Origin: Paracoccus seriniphilus
GTDB taxonomy: Bacteria; Pseudomonadota; Alphaproteobacteria; Rhodobacterales; Rhodobacteraceae
NCBI RefSeq assembly: GCF_028553745.1
Contig: NZ_CP067130.1
Location: 434,001 to 498,000 of the forward strand
Direction of reading: 5' to 3'
Length of the DNA stretch: 64,000 bases
In this document: positions 43,630-51,338 of the stretch, piece by piece
Position numbering within the stretch: the stretch's first letter is position 1
Layout of the letters: each line of letters begins with the position of its first letter
Translations under genes and position numbers: made by a program
The notes under the pieces: generated by a model
The model's input: only the letters and a program-made list of their open reading frames with translations
Told to the model about the DNA's origin: nothing
Database searches by the model: none

Positions 43630-43824
43630 TGGATGACCCCCGAATCCTGCCAGCCCGCCGCGACCGGACGCGCGGTGGCCGCCATCACCATCGGCGATCC
43701 GCTGGACCCGGCGACCGAGATGGGGCCGTTGGTCAGTGCGGCGCAATGCAGCCATGTCATGGCCCATATCGCCCGTGCCGAGGCCGAGGGTGCGCGGCAC
43801 GGGACTTTCATTCCGCGGCCTTGA
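43630..43824 (+). pseudogene. Aldehyde dehydrogenase remnant
   Basis: About 60 residues can be read. ITIGDPLDPATEMGPLVSAAQ is the conserved block found around residue 310-330 of aldehyde dehydrogenases, followed by CSHVMAHIARAEAEGARHG. Everything before and after is missing: no cofactor loop, no catalytic Cys or Glu. The sequence differs from the intact enzyme at 12916 (IGDPLLDGVQIGPVVSEAQ), so it is not a piece copied from it. It suggests that the amidohydrolase-Rieske operon once included an aldehyde dehydrogenase. Confidence 0.8.
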
Positions 43825-43990
43825 CCACCCGCAGCGGATCGGAATCACTCCCCAAAGAAAACGGATATATCGGGGCAAAAAGAAAACTTGTCTTCGGGCT
43901 GTAACAAAGGATGGGCGCGCGCCGTATCGCCTTGCAGAGACGCAATAACGGGCAAGACGCCCACAACCTGAACATACCGGAGAGCCTATC

Positions 43991-44245
43991 ATGAAAACCC
44001 TGATCATCACCGCACTGACCGCCCTGACCCTGACCGCTGGCATTGCCGGCGCCGCCACCAACGCCAAGAACGAGCGCCCCGACGGCATCATGACCGTCGT
44101 TGCCGACAAGACGGTTCAGCTTCGCGCCAAGGCCGTTCTGACCTCGGTCGAGTTGAGCCGCGCTGATCTGGATGCCGATGCCATCGTCACCATCTCCGCA
44201 TTCCCGACCATCTCCGAAGTTGCCCGCGCCAACGAGATCCGCTGA
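43991..44245 (+). CDS. Small exported protein of unknown function
   Basis: An 84-residue protein with a Sec signal peptide (MKTLIITALTALTLTAGIAGAA, cleavage near residue 21-23), leaving about 60 mature residues (NAKNERPDGIMTVVADKTVQLRAKAVLTSVELSRADLDADAIVTISAFP and so on). No Cys, no TM. GGAGAG 7 nt before the ATG, and a terminator follows at 44285, so it appears to be a complete single-gene transcript. I do not recognise the family; small periplasmic proteins like this occur in Rhodobacteraceae. Convergent with ornithine cyclodeaminase. Confidence 0.7.
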   Translation: MKTLIITALTALTLTAGIAGAATNAKNERPDGIMTVVADKTVQLRAKAVLTSVELSRADLDADAIVTISAFPTISEVARANEIR

Positions 44246-44284
44246 TCCGCAGCCTTCAGACATGGCGCATCGCGTCACATTCAC

Positions 44285-44308
44285 GGGCAGCCCCTGACCG
44301 GGCTGCCC
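44285..44308. terminator. Bidirectional terminator between convergent genes
   Basis: GGGCAGCCC (44285-44293), 6-nt loop, GGGCTGCCC (44300-44308), followed by GATTTCGTTT on the + strand. It sits between the small exported protein gene and ornithine cyclodeaminase. Confidence 0.75.
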
Positions 44309-44330
44309 GATTTCGTTTCTGATGCGCTTT

Positions 44331-45377
44331 CTACTTGCTGCGCATCAGCATGCCGAACAGATCGCGCGGATTGTCGGGATCGGCGATCATGTCCAGATTC
44401 TGGCAGAATTTGCCATCCTGCACATAGTCATGGATCTTGCGCAAAGCCGAGAAATCCTCGATGGCAAAGCCGACCCCGTCGAAAAGGGTGATCTGGCGCG
44501 CGTCCCTGCGGCCCTGTGCCTTGCCCGCGATCACCTGACACAGTTCGGTCACCGGATGGTCCGGCGCGACCTGCTGGATTTCGCCCTCGATCCGGGTCTG
44601 GGGCGTATATTCGACAAAGATTTCCGCGCGGTGCAGAATGTCGCGATGCAGTTCGGTCTTGCCGGGGCAGTCGCCGCCGATGGCGTTGATATGGACACCT
44701 GCGCCGACCATGTTGTCGGTCAGGATCGTCGCATATTGCTTGTCCGCCGTGCAGGTGGTGATGACCTGCGCGCCCTCGATGGCCTCTTGCGGGCTGGAAC
44801 AGGGCACGACCTTCAGCCCGCTGCCGGCCAGATTGGCCGCACATTTGCGCGTGGCCTCGGGGTCGATATCGTAAAGCCGGACCTCGCGGATGCCATTGAC
44901 GGCCTTCAGCGCCAGTGCCTGGAATTCGGATTGCGCGCCATTGCCGATCATCGCCATGACCGTGGCATCGCCGGGGGCAAGATGGCGCGTCGCCATCGCC
45001 GATGTTGCCGCCGTGCGCAGCGCGGTCAGCAGGGTCATTTCCGACAACAGCAGCGGATAGCCGGTCGCGACCTCGGCCAGCATGCCAAAGGCGGTGACGG
45101 TCTGAAGCCCTTCGCGCGTGTTCTTGGGGTGGCCATTCACATATTTGAAGCCATAGCGCAGCCCGTCCGATGTCGGCATCAGTTCGATGACGCCGATATC
45201 GGAATGGCTGGCGACGCGGGGCGTCTTGTCAAAACAGTCCCAGCGCAGGAAATCCTCTTCAATGGCATCGGTCAGGTCGATCAAAATCCGTTCAAGTCCG
45301 ATCTGATGGACCAGCCGCATCATGTTTTCGACAGAGACGAAAGGCACTAGGGCCTGTGCAGAAGGTTGTTGAGTCAT
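44331..45377 (-). CDS. Ornithine cyclodeaminase
   Basis: NAD-dependent enzyme of the OCD/mu-crystallin family, 348 residues, converting L-ornithine to L-proline and ammonia. GFKYVNGHPKNTREGLQTV holds the substrate-binding Lys, TALRTAATSAMATRHLAPGD and VMAMIGNGAQSEFQ the dinucleotide domain, and INAIGGDCPGKTELH the catalytic Asp. It begins 6 bp after the arginase stop, so arginine to ornithine to proline is encoded as one unit. The related lysine and tyrosine/ectoine branch members are less likely given the arginase. Confidence 0.92.
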   Translation of the reverse strand: MTQQPSAQALVPFVSVENMMRLVHQIGLERILIDLTDAIEEDFLRWDCFDKTPRVASHSDIGVIELMPTSDGLRYGFKYVNGHPKNTREGLQTVTAFGMLAEVATGYPLLLSEMTLLTALRTAATSAMATRHLAPGDATVMAMIGNGAQSEFQALALKAVNGIREVRLYDIDPEATRKCAANLAGSGLKVVPCSSPQEAIEGAQVITTCTADKQYATILTDNMVGAGVHINAIGGDCPGKTELHRDILHRAEIFVEYTPQTRIEGEIQQVAPDHPVTELCQVIAGKAQGRRDARQITLFDGVGFAIEDFSALRKIHDYVQDGKFCQNLDMIADPDNPRDLFGMLMRSK

Positions 45378-45383
45378 CTTGGC

Positions 45384-46310
45384 TTATCCTGCGCTGCGTG
45401 TGGGACGGTCAAAGACCTTGCGGCCGAAAAGGCTGGCAACCAGATCGACCATCAGATTTGTCGTGCGCCCGCGCTCGTCCAGAAACGGGTTCAGCTCGAC
45501 AAGATCCAGCGAGCTTACCAGCCCGGATTCATGCAAGAGTTCCATCACCAGATGGGCCTCGCGGAAGGTTGCGCCGCCGGGAACCGTGGTTCCCACCGCA
45601 GGCGCAATCGCCGGATCAAGAAAATCGACATCCAGCGAGACATGCAGCAGGCCATTGGCCTGTTTCACGCGCTTGAGAAAGGCCGACAGCGGCGCGGCAA
45701 TACCCTTTTCGTCAAGCACGCGCATGTCGTTGATCTGAATGTCATGTTCCAGCAGGGCGGCATGTTCCGCCGGATCGATCGAACGGATTCCGTAAAGACA
45801 GATCTGTTCGGCCGGGACAGGTGCGGGAAAGGGCGGCAGGGGATCAAAGCCCGGCTTTCCGGCCAGATAGGCCACGGGCGTTCCGTGCAGATTGCCCGAT
45901 TGCGTGGTTTCGAGCGTGTGGAAATCGGTATGCGCGTCCAGCCACAGAACAAACAGTGGGCGCCCCTGTTCCTGCGCATATCGCGCCACACCGGCAACCG
46001 AGCCGAGCGCCAGCGAATGATCGCCGCCCATCACGATGGGAAAACCATCAGCCATGGCCCGTTCCGTAGCCCTGCCAAGCGCCTCGGTCCAGGCGATGGT
46101 CTCGGGCAGGGAATGAACGGCGGTATTGGCTATCTGCGCAGGTCGTGCCGGGGCCGGGATCACATCGCCGCGGTCCTCGACCTCACGGCCCAGAGAGATC
46201 AGGGTTTCCGGCAGTTTTCCGGCGCGATAGGCCGCCGGCCCCATCAGGCATCCGGCATAGCGCTGTCCGCTTTCGACGGGGGCGCCGATCAATATGCAAC
46301 GATCATTCAT
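45384..46310 (-). CDS. rocF: Arginase
   Basis: Manganese ureohydrolase of 308 residues hydrolysing L-arginine to L-ornithine and urea. Metal ligands are His98 (MGGDHSLALG), Asp125, His127 and Asp129 (LDAHTDFHT) and Asp227 and Asp229 (SLDVDFLDP). The SGNLHG substrate loop (138-143) is that of true arginases rather than agmatinases. It is divergent from the AsnC regulator and leads the two-gene arginine catabolic unit. The 129-bp divergent region is AT-rich and probably contains the regulator's binding sites. Confidence 0.94.
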   Translation of the reverse strand: MNDRCILIGAPVESGQRYAGCLMGPAAYRAGKLPETLISLGREVEDRGDVIPAPARPAQIANTAVHSLPETIAWTEALGRATERAMADGFPIVMGGDHSLALGSVAGVARYAQEQGRPLFVLWLDAHTDFHTLETTQSGNLHGTPVAYLAGKPGFDPLPPFPAPVPAEQICLYGIRSIDPAEHAALLEHDIQINDMRVLDEKGIAAPLSAFLKRVKQANGLLHVSLDVDFLDPAIAPAVGTTVPGGATFREAHLVMELLHESGLVSSLDLVELNPFLDERGRTTNLMVDLVASLFGRKVFDRPTRSAG

Positions 46311-46439
46311 GTTTCGCTCTATTTTATGTCAGTGCCCCATGATTGCGCGAAACGACGGCAGATTAAGCAGGTTTTATGATCAAATTTCATATGCTATTTG
46401 CCATTTTGATAATTATTTCTGCCGAATCGGTAATTTCCC
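46311..46439. promoter_or_regulatory. AT-rich divergent promoter of arginase and AsnC regulator
   Basis: This 129-bp gap is markedly AT-rich for the window. It contains TATGA-N7-TCATA (46376-46392) and, close by, ATGC-TAT-TTGCCATTTT, which resembles ATGC-GAAA-TTGCCATTTT upstream of the ABC transporter near 46967. These are candidate Lrp/AsnC binding sites, with the shared word TTGCCATTTT the best evidence. Confidence 0.5.
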
Positions 46440-46874
46440 ATGGATGACATCGACCAACAAATCCTTGCCGCATTGCGACGCGATGGCCGGGCAACGCATT
46501 CGGATATCGCCGATCATCTGAAACTGTCGCGGGCGACGGTGCGCACCCGGATCGAACGCATGATCGCGCGTGGTGACATCGCCGGGTTCACGGTGCTGAG
46601 CCGCGCGGATGTCACGCGCGCACCAGTGCGCGGTCTGATGATGATCGGGATCGAGGGCCGCGGCGCAGACCGGATTACCGCTAGACTTCTGGGTCTGCCC
46701 GCCGTGCAGGCGGTGCATTCGACCAATGGAAAATGGGATCTGATGGCCGAGATCGGCACCCAGACGCTGGAGGAACTGGACGAGGTGATCGCCCATATCC
46801 GCCGCTTTGACGGTGTGCTGATCAGCGAGACGAACCTGCTGCTTTCGACCCGCAAACCAGCAAAGCGGCTGTAG
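46440..46874 (+). CDS. Lrp/AsnC family transcriptional regulator
   Basis: A 144-residue regulator. N-terminal HTH DDIDQQILAALRRDGRATHSDIADHLKLSRATVRTRIERM and C-terminal RAM/effector domain with LMMIGIEGRGADRITARLLGLPAVQAVHSTNGKWDLMAEI. It is divergent from arginase and 167 bp upstream of the amino acid ABC transporter on its own strand, and is likely the arginine- or ornithine-responsive regulator of both (inference). Confidence 0.93.
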   Translation: MDDIDQQILAALRRDGRATHSDIADHLKLSRATVRTRIERMIARGDIAGFTVLSRADVTRAPVRGLMMIGIEGRGADRITARLLGLPAVQAVHSTNGKWDLMAEIGTQTLEELDEVIAHIRRFDGVLISETNLLLSTRKPAKRL

Positions 46875-46936
46875 ACCCGCCCAGGCAGGGCGAGCCCTTC
46901 ATCACGCCGCGCGAAGGCGGCGAAACCGGCTGTCCG

Positions 46937-46979
46937 GGCAATTTATGCAAAACACGCATGAATACCATGCGAAATTGCC
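46937..46979. promoter_or_regulatory. Inverted repeat upstream of amino acid ABC transporter
   Basis: GGCAATTT (46937-46944) and AAATTGCC (46972-46979) are exact reverse complements, enclosing GCATG-N5-CATGC (46956-46970). The element lies 63 bp before the permease start. Candidate operator for the adjacent AsnC-type regulator. Confidence 0.55.
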
Positions 46980-47041
46980 ATTTTTGTGCCGGGCCCGCCC
47001 TCTGTACCCATGTCAATTCAAGCTCACTGAAAGGAGGCTCC

Positions 47042-47905
47042 ATGTCCCAAGCTTCTTCCTCTGCAATGCGACTGGAGGTCGTTCCACCCAAGAAGATCGG
47101 CTCGAACATCCTGGCCGCTGTCTGCGTGCTTCTGGTGCTGCTCATCGTGCGATCCTTCTGGCTTGGACAGATCGAATGGTCGGTCGTTGGGGAAAACCTG
47201 TTCGCACGCCCCATTCTGGTCGGACTGGTCAGCACCATCGTCATGACCTTTGCCGCCATGGGACTGGGCATCTTTCTGGGCGTCTGCGCCGCGATCATGC
47301 GGATGTCGAACAATTGGGTCATCCGCTCGATCGCCATCGGATACATCTGGCTGTTCCGGGGGGTTCCCGCCCTGCTGCAGCTGTTGCTGTGGTTCAACCT
47401 TGCGCTGATCTTTCCGACCATCGGCTTTGGCGACACCTTTTCGGTCCGCACCGTGGACGTGATGACACCCTTTGCGGCGGCACTTCTGGGGCTCGGCATC
47501 CAGCAGGGCGCCTATACGGCCGAGGTGGTGCGCGCGGGCATCCTGTCGATCGACAAGGGACAGATGGAAGCCGCCGCCGCCATCGGCATGACCCGGCTGC
47601 GCGCCTTGTGGCGTATTGTCCTGCCACAGGCGATGCGTGTCATCGTGCCGCCAATCGGCAATGAAACCATCGGCATGATCAAGCTGACCTCGCTGGCCAG
47701 TGTGATCCAGTATTCCGAGGTCCTGCGCAAGGTGCAGGAGGTCTATTACGTCAATTCCCGCGTGATCGAACTGCTGATCGTGGCGGCCTTCTGGTACATG
47801 GTGCTGGTGACGATCTTCTCGGTCGTGCAGATCTATATCGAACGCTATTTCTCTCAGGGCTGGGGCTCGGCAAGCCGGACCGAGCAGGTGGAGGCGATCG
47901 CATGA
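47042..47905 (+). CDS. Amino acid ABC transporter permease
   Basis: His/Glu/Gln-type permease, 287 residues, with about five to six TM segments (26-46, 60-88, 101-125 and two near the C terminus). The EAA loop is [24 protein letters not shown]. The start ATG at 47042 is preceded by AAAGGAGG, which excludes the longer open frame from 46958. Only one permease gene is present, so the transporter probably works as a homodimer. Overlaps the ATPase by 4 bp. Substrate probably arginine, ornithine or lysine from the neighbourhood (inference). Confidence 0.92.
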   Translation: MSQASSSAMRLEVVPPKKIGSNILAAVCVLLVLLIVRSFWLGQIEWSVVGENLFARPILVGLVSTIVMTFAAMGLGIFLGVCAAIMRMSNNWVIRSIAIGYIWLFRGVPALLQLLLWFNLALIFPTIGFGDTFSVRTVDVMTPFAAALLGLGIQQGAYTAEVVRAGILSIDKGQMEAAAAIGMTRLRALWRIVLPQAMRVIVPPIGNETIGMIKLTSLASVIQYSEVLRKVQEVYYVNSRVIELLIVAAFWYMVLVTIFSVVQIYIERYFSQGWGSASRTEQVEAIA

Positions 47906-48663
47906 ACCCGATCATCCAGGCCCATCAGCTGCAAAAGCATTTCGGCAACAATCACGTCCTGAAGGACATCGACTTCTCGATCCAGAAGGGCGAGGTCGTC
48001 TCGGTCATCGGCCCGTCGGGTTCGGGCAAAAGCACCTTCCTGCGCTGCATCAATCAGCTGGAAACGATCGATGGCGGCTATATCACCGTCAATGGCGAGA
48101 TCGTGGGCTATCGCCGTCAGGGCAACAAGCTGTATCACCTGTCGGACCGTGAAATCGCCGTGCAGCGGCAAGCGGTCGGCATGGTCTTTCAGCGCTTCAA
48201 CCTGTTTCCACACAAGACCGTGCTGGCCAATGTGATCGAAGGTCCGGTCGTCGTGCAGCGCCGCCCCGTGGCGGAATGCAAGGCCGAGGCCATGGCGCTG
48301 CTGGAAACGGTCGGGCTGGCGGAAAAGGCATCCGCCTATCCTGCGCAGCTTTCGGGCGGTCAGCAACAACGTGTCGCCATCGCCCGAAGTCTGGCCATGA
48401 AACCCGACGCGATGCTGTTTGACGAACCGACCTCGGCCCTTGATCCCGAACTGGTGGGCGAGGTTCTGGGTGTCATGAAGACCCTTGCCAGCATGGGCAC
48501 GACCATGATCGTGGTCACCCATGAAATCGGCTTCTGCCGCGAGGTCGCCAATCGCGTGGTCTTCATGGATCAGGGCCGTATCGTCGAAGAGGGCAGCCCC
48601 GACGACATCCTGAAATTCCCGAAGAATCCAAGGGTCAAGGCCTTTGTATCCGCCGTTCTGTAA
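47902..48663 (+). CDS. Amino acid ABC transporter ATP-binding protein
   Basis: ATPase of 253 residues. Walker [10 protein letters not shown] near 38-46, Q-loop FQRFNLFPH, signature [15 protein letters not shown], Walker [19 protein letters not shown] and H-loop VTHEIG. Contains the insert [26 protein letters not shown] seen in a basic/octopine-type subset of the family. Cotranscribed with the permease (4-bp overlap) and the binding protein 30 bp downstream. Confidence 0.94.
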   Translation: MNPIIQAHQLQKHFGNNHVLKDIDFSIQKGEVVSVIGPSGSGKSTFLRCINQLETIDGGYITVNGEIVGYRRQGNKLYHLSDREIAVQRQAVGMVFQRFNLFPHKTVLANVIEGPVVVQRRPVAECKAEAMALLETVGLAEKASAYPAQLSGGQQQRVAIARSLAMKPDAMLFDEPTSALDPELVGEVLGVMKTLASMGTTMIVVTHEIGFCREVANRVVFMDQGRIVEEGSPDDILKFPKNPRVKAFVSAVL

Positions 48664-48693
48664 AGAACAGACCAAATCCCGAAAAGGACTGAA

Positions 48694-49518
48694 ATGGACA
48701 TGAAGAAACTTCTCACTTCGGCAGCGGTGCTGACCACGCTGGCAAACGCTGCCTTGGCAGATCCGACCCTTCTGAACGAAGGTGAACTGCGCATCCTGAC
48801 CAATCCGATCTATCCGCCCATCGAATTCGTCAACCCCAGCGAAGGCACGCTGGACGGGCTGGATATCGATCTGGCCAATGCGATTGCCGGAAAGCTTGGG
48901 CTGGAAACCGTCTTTGTCACCTCCAGCTTCGAAAGCCTGCTCAGCGGGTTGGCTACGGGCCGCGGCGACATGATCATGTCCGGAATGAGCGACAACCCGA
49001 AACGTCAGGAAAGCGTTGATTTCGTGGATTACCTGACCACGGGTCCGATGCTGTTCACGGTCAAGGAAAATGCCGACAGCTTCAAGAGCACCAAGGATTT
49101 CTGCGGCAAGACCATTGCCGGCAGCCGTTCGACAACCTTTGGCGACAATGTCACCTCTTGGTCGGAAGCCAACTGCGTCACTGCCGGTTTGCCCGCGATC
49201 ACCTTTGAAGGCACCGAAGATTCCAACGCCGCGCGGCTGGGCTTGCGCCAGGGGCGCTATGACGGAGTTGTTCAGGGCATCGAAACCATCGCATGGCAGA
49301 TGCGCGTGGAACCGGACACCTATGTCATGGTCGGCGAACCGCTGCTGAGCAATGACGTCTTTGGCATGGCCTTCAGCAAGGACAACCCCGAGCTGCGCGA
49401 CGATGTCGCCAGGGCGCTGGATGAACTGATCGGCTCGGGCGAATATGCCGAGATCCTGGCCAAATGGGGCCTTGACCATAACGCGGTTGAAAAGGCCGTC
49501 GTGAACGGCGTCAACTGA
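48694..49518 (+). CDS. Amino acid ABC transporter substrate-binding protein
   Basis: Periplasmic solute-binding protein of family 3, 274 residues. Signal peptide MDMKKLLTSAAVLTTLANAALA with cleavage after ALA. YPPIEFVNPSEGTLDGLDIDLANAIAGKLG is the family signature, and FESLLSGLATGRGDMIMSGMSDNPKRQESVDFVDY follows. Two Cys (about 130 and 151) may form a disulfide in the periplasm. AAAGGA precedes the ATG at 48694; an in-frame ATG at 48700 is an alternative. A strong terminator follows, so the transporter operon ends here. Confidence 0.93.
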   Translation: MDMKKLLTSAAVLTTLANAALADPTLLNEGELRILTNPIYPPIEFVNPSEGTLDGLDIDLANAIAGKLGLETVFVTSSFESLLSGLATGRGDMIMSGMSDNPKRQESVDFVDYLTTGPMLFTVKENADSFKSTKDFCGKTIAGSRSTTFGDNVTSWSEANCVTAGLPAITFEGTEDSNAARLGLRQGRYDGVVQGIETIAWQMRVEPDTYVMVGEPLLSNDVFGMAFSKDNPELRDDVARALDELIGSGEYAEILAKWGLDHNAVEKAVVNGVN

Positions 49519-49526
49519 GCCCGCCC

Positions 49527-49555
49527 TGCGCCGGGCTGGTCCCGGCGCATCTTTT
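49527..49555 (+). terminator. Rho-independent terminator after amino acid ABC operon
   Basis: TGCGCCGGG (49527-49535), 5-nt loop, CCCGGCGCA (49541-49549), then TCTTTT. A classic strong terminator 9 bp after the binding-protein stop, separating it from the deacetylase operon that starts at 49575. Confidence 0.88.
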
Positions 49556-49574
49556 CCCTGCGATTGGTGCCCTG

Positions 49575-50462
49575 ATGCAGTCCTCTACAACACACCCGCA
49601 TTCGCGGGACGGCCTGTCATGGCCAAACGGATACCGGTCCGCTGTCGGTCTGGCCTTTGATCTGGACGGGCCTACAGGGGATGCCATGCTTGACGGCGCA
49701 CTGCGCCACAACCCGCGCTATTTCACCGAGGGGGCCTATGGCCCGTTTCGCGCCCTGCCCCGGTTGCTTGACCTGCTTGCCCGTCATGAAATGCCCGCGA
49801 CCTTCTTCATCCCGACCTGGGTTGTGGAACAATGGACCGAAAGCTGCGCGGCCATCCTGCGCGCCGGTCACGAGGTTGCCTATCACGGGCATCATCACGA
49901 ATTCTTCCGCGACCTGACGCCCGAGCGGCAACTGGAGGTGATGCAACGCTCGCGCGAGGTGTTCAGATCGCGCCTTGGCGTTGTGCCAAGCGGTTTTCGC
50001 ACGCCCTCGGGGGACTGGACCGCCCAGACACCGTCCCTGCTGCGCGAATTCGGTATCCGCTATTCCAGCTCGATGCGGGGCGAGGACCGCCCCTATTTCC
50101 ATCCCGCACCAGAGGGTGCCGTCCCGCTGGTCGAACTGGCCGGGCGCTGGGACATGGACGACTATACATCGCTGGCCTATTTCGAGGATCCCGCATTCCC
50201 GACCGGCCATGACCGCATCAGCGACTATCGCGCGGTGCTGGCCAATTGGTGTGCCGAATTCGAGGGCTATCACGCCGAGGGTCTGTTCTGGACGACCATC
50301 CTGCATCCCAAGGTCAGCGCAAAACCGGCACGGCTGGCGATTCTGGACGGGCTTTTCTCGACGATCCGAAAACATGACGATGTCTGGCTGACGACGCTGG
50401 ACCAGATCGCGCGCTGGTCATTGCAACAGGCCGGTTATCCCGCCGGACAGGAGCCATCATGA
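49575..50462 (+). CDS. Polysaccharide deacetylase-fold (NodB) protein, first of pair
   Basis: Carbohydrate esterase 4 fold, 295 residues, no signal peptide, so cytoplasmic. LAFDLDGP holds the metal-binding Asp in place of the usual FDDG, ATFFIP is the second block, and HEVAYHGHHHEFF provides the His-x3-His-like metal pair. RTPSGDW and LHPKV complete the site. Cytoplasmic NodB-fold proteins with these motifs include PuuE allantoinase-like and imide/amide hydrolases, so peptidoglycan is an unlikely substrate. Overlaps the next gene by 4 bp. Starts 20 bp after a strong terminator, so it needs its own promoter or readthrough. Confidence 0.87.
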   Translation: MQSSTTHPHSRDGLSWPNGYRSAVGLAFDLDGPTGDAMLDGALRHNPRYFTEGAYGPFRALPRLLDLLARHEMPATFFIPTWVVEQWTESCAAILRAGHEVAYHGHHHEFFRDLTPERQLEVMQRSREVFRSRLGVVPSGFRTPSGDWTAQTPSLLREFGIRYSSSMRGEDRPYFHPAPEGAVPLVELAGRWDMDDYTSLAYFEDPAFPTGHDRISDYRAVLANWCAEFEGYHAEGLFWTTILHPKVSAKPARLAILDGLFSTIRKHDDVWLTTLDQIARWSLQQAGYPAGQEPS

Positions 50463-51334
50463 CGCAGAGATTTTGCTGGCCCGAGGGCAAGAGCTGTGCC
50501 GTGATGCTGGGCATCGGTTTTGATGACGGGATCGACGCCACCGCCCGCGCGCCCGAACTGCCCGCGCGGGAAAAAAGCCATTCGGTCTGGCAATATGGGG
50601 CTGCGCGGGGCGTCGATAGAATGATCGCATGTCTGCAGGACGCGGCGCTGCCGGCGACCTGGTTCCTGCCGGGCACCCTGGGCGTGACCAGAGGAGAGCA
50701 GGTCACCCGGATCGCGCAATCAGGACATGAAATCGCCTGCCATGGCTGGGGAACGGAACGTCTGGACCAGATGTCGATCGCTGAAAGAGCCGCGCTTCTG
50801 GCGCGCGCCCGCGCGACACTGCAGGATGCTTCCGGGCAAGAGGTTCAGGGCTTTCGGCTGTCCCATGGCCATTGGCCGCCGGGATTCGCGACGCAGCTGC
50901 GCGAGACAGGTTTCCAATGGTCGCATACGCTGCAAGGGGACGACTGGCCCTATATCCATCCCGAAGGGCTGGTGGAAATTCCCTTTCACAGCGAAACCGA
51001 AGACCGGCCCTATTTCCAGTTCAATTTCGCACCGGCATTTCCCGCCGGGCTGGCCCGCATCCCCTCGTATGACGGAGTCCTGGCGAACTGGATGGCGGAA
51101 TTTGACGCCTGCCGGAAATACGGGCTTTGTCTGTCCCTGCTGTTGCGGCCTGAATGGACCGGCACCCCCGGCCGGATCGGACTGATGCGCAAGCTGATTG
51201 CACATATGCAGGCCCATGATGACGTGTGGTTCGCGACCGGCTCGGAAATCGCCGCATGGACGCGACAGCAGGGATTGCCACTCGAAACGGACCATCCGCT
51301 GAATGTCTATGCGCGCTATCTGCGGGAAGGCTGA
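50459..51334 (+). CDS. Polysaccharide deacetylase-fold protein, second of pair
   Basis: NodB-fold protein of 291 residues, paralogous to its upstream neighbour but well diverged. GIGFDDGIDAT holds the Asp-Asp metal motif, ATWFLPG the second block, HEIACHGWGTERL the catalytic His, where the first protein has HGHHHE, so the second His of the metal pair is missing. LSHGHWPPGF and LLRPEW follow. The pair could form a heteromer in which one subunit is catalytic, or they may act on different substrates. It stops 4 bp before the MmgE/PrpD gene. Cytoplasmic. Confidence 0.86.
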   Translation: MTQRFCWPEGKSCAVMLGIGFDDGIDATARAPELPAREKSHSVWQYGAARGVDRMIACLQDAALPATWFLPGTLGVTRGEQVTRIAQSGHEIACHGWGTERLDQMSIAERAALLARARATLQDASGQEVQGFRLSHGHWPPGFATQLRETGFQWSHTLQGDDWPYIHPEGLVEIPFHSETEDRPYFQFNFAPAFPAGLARIPSYDGVLANWMAEFDACRKYGLCLSLLLRPEWTGTPGRIGLMRKLIAHMQAHDDVWFATGSEIAAWTRQQGLPLETDHPLNVYARYLREG

Positions 51335-51338
51335 ATCA

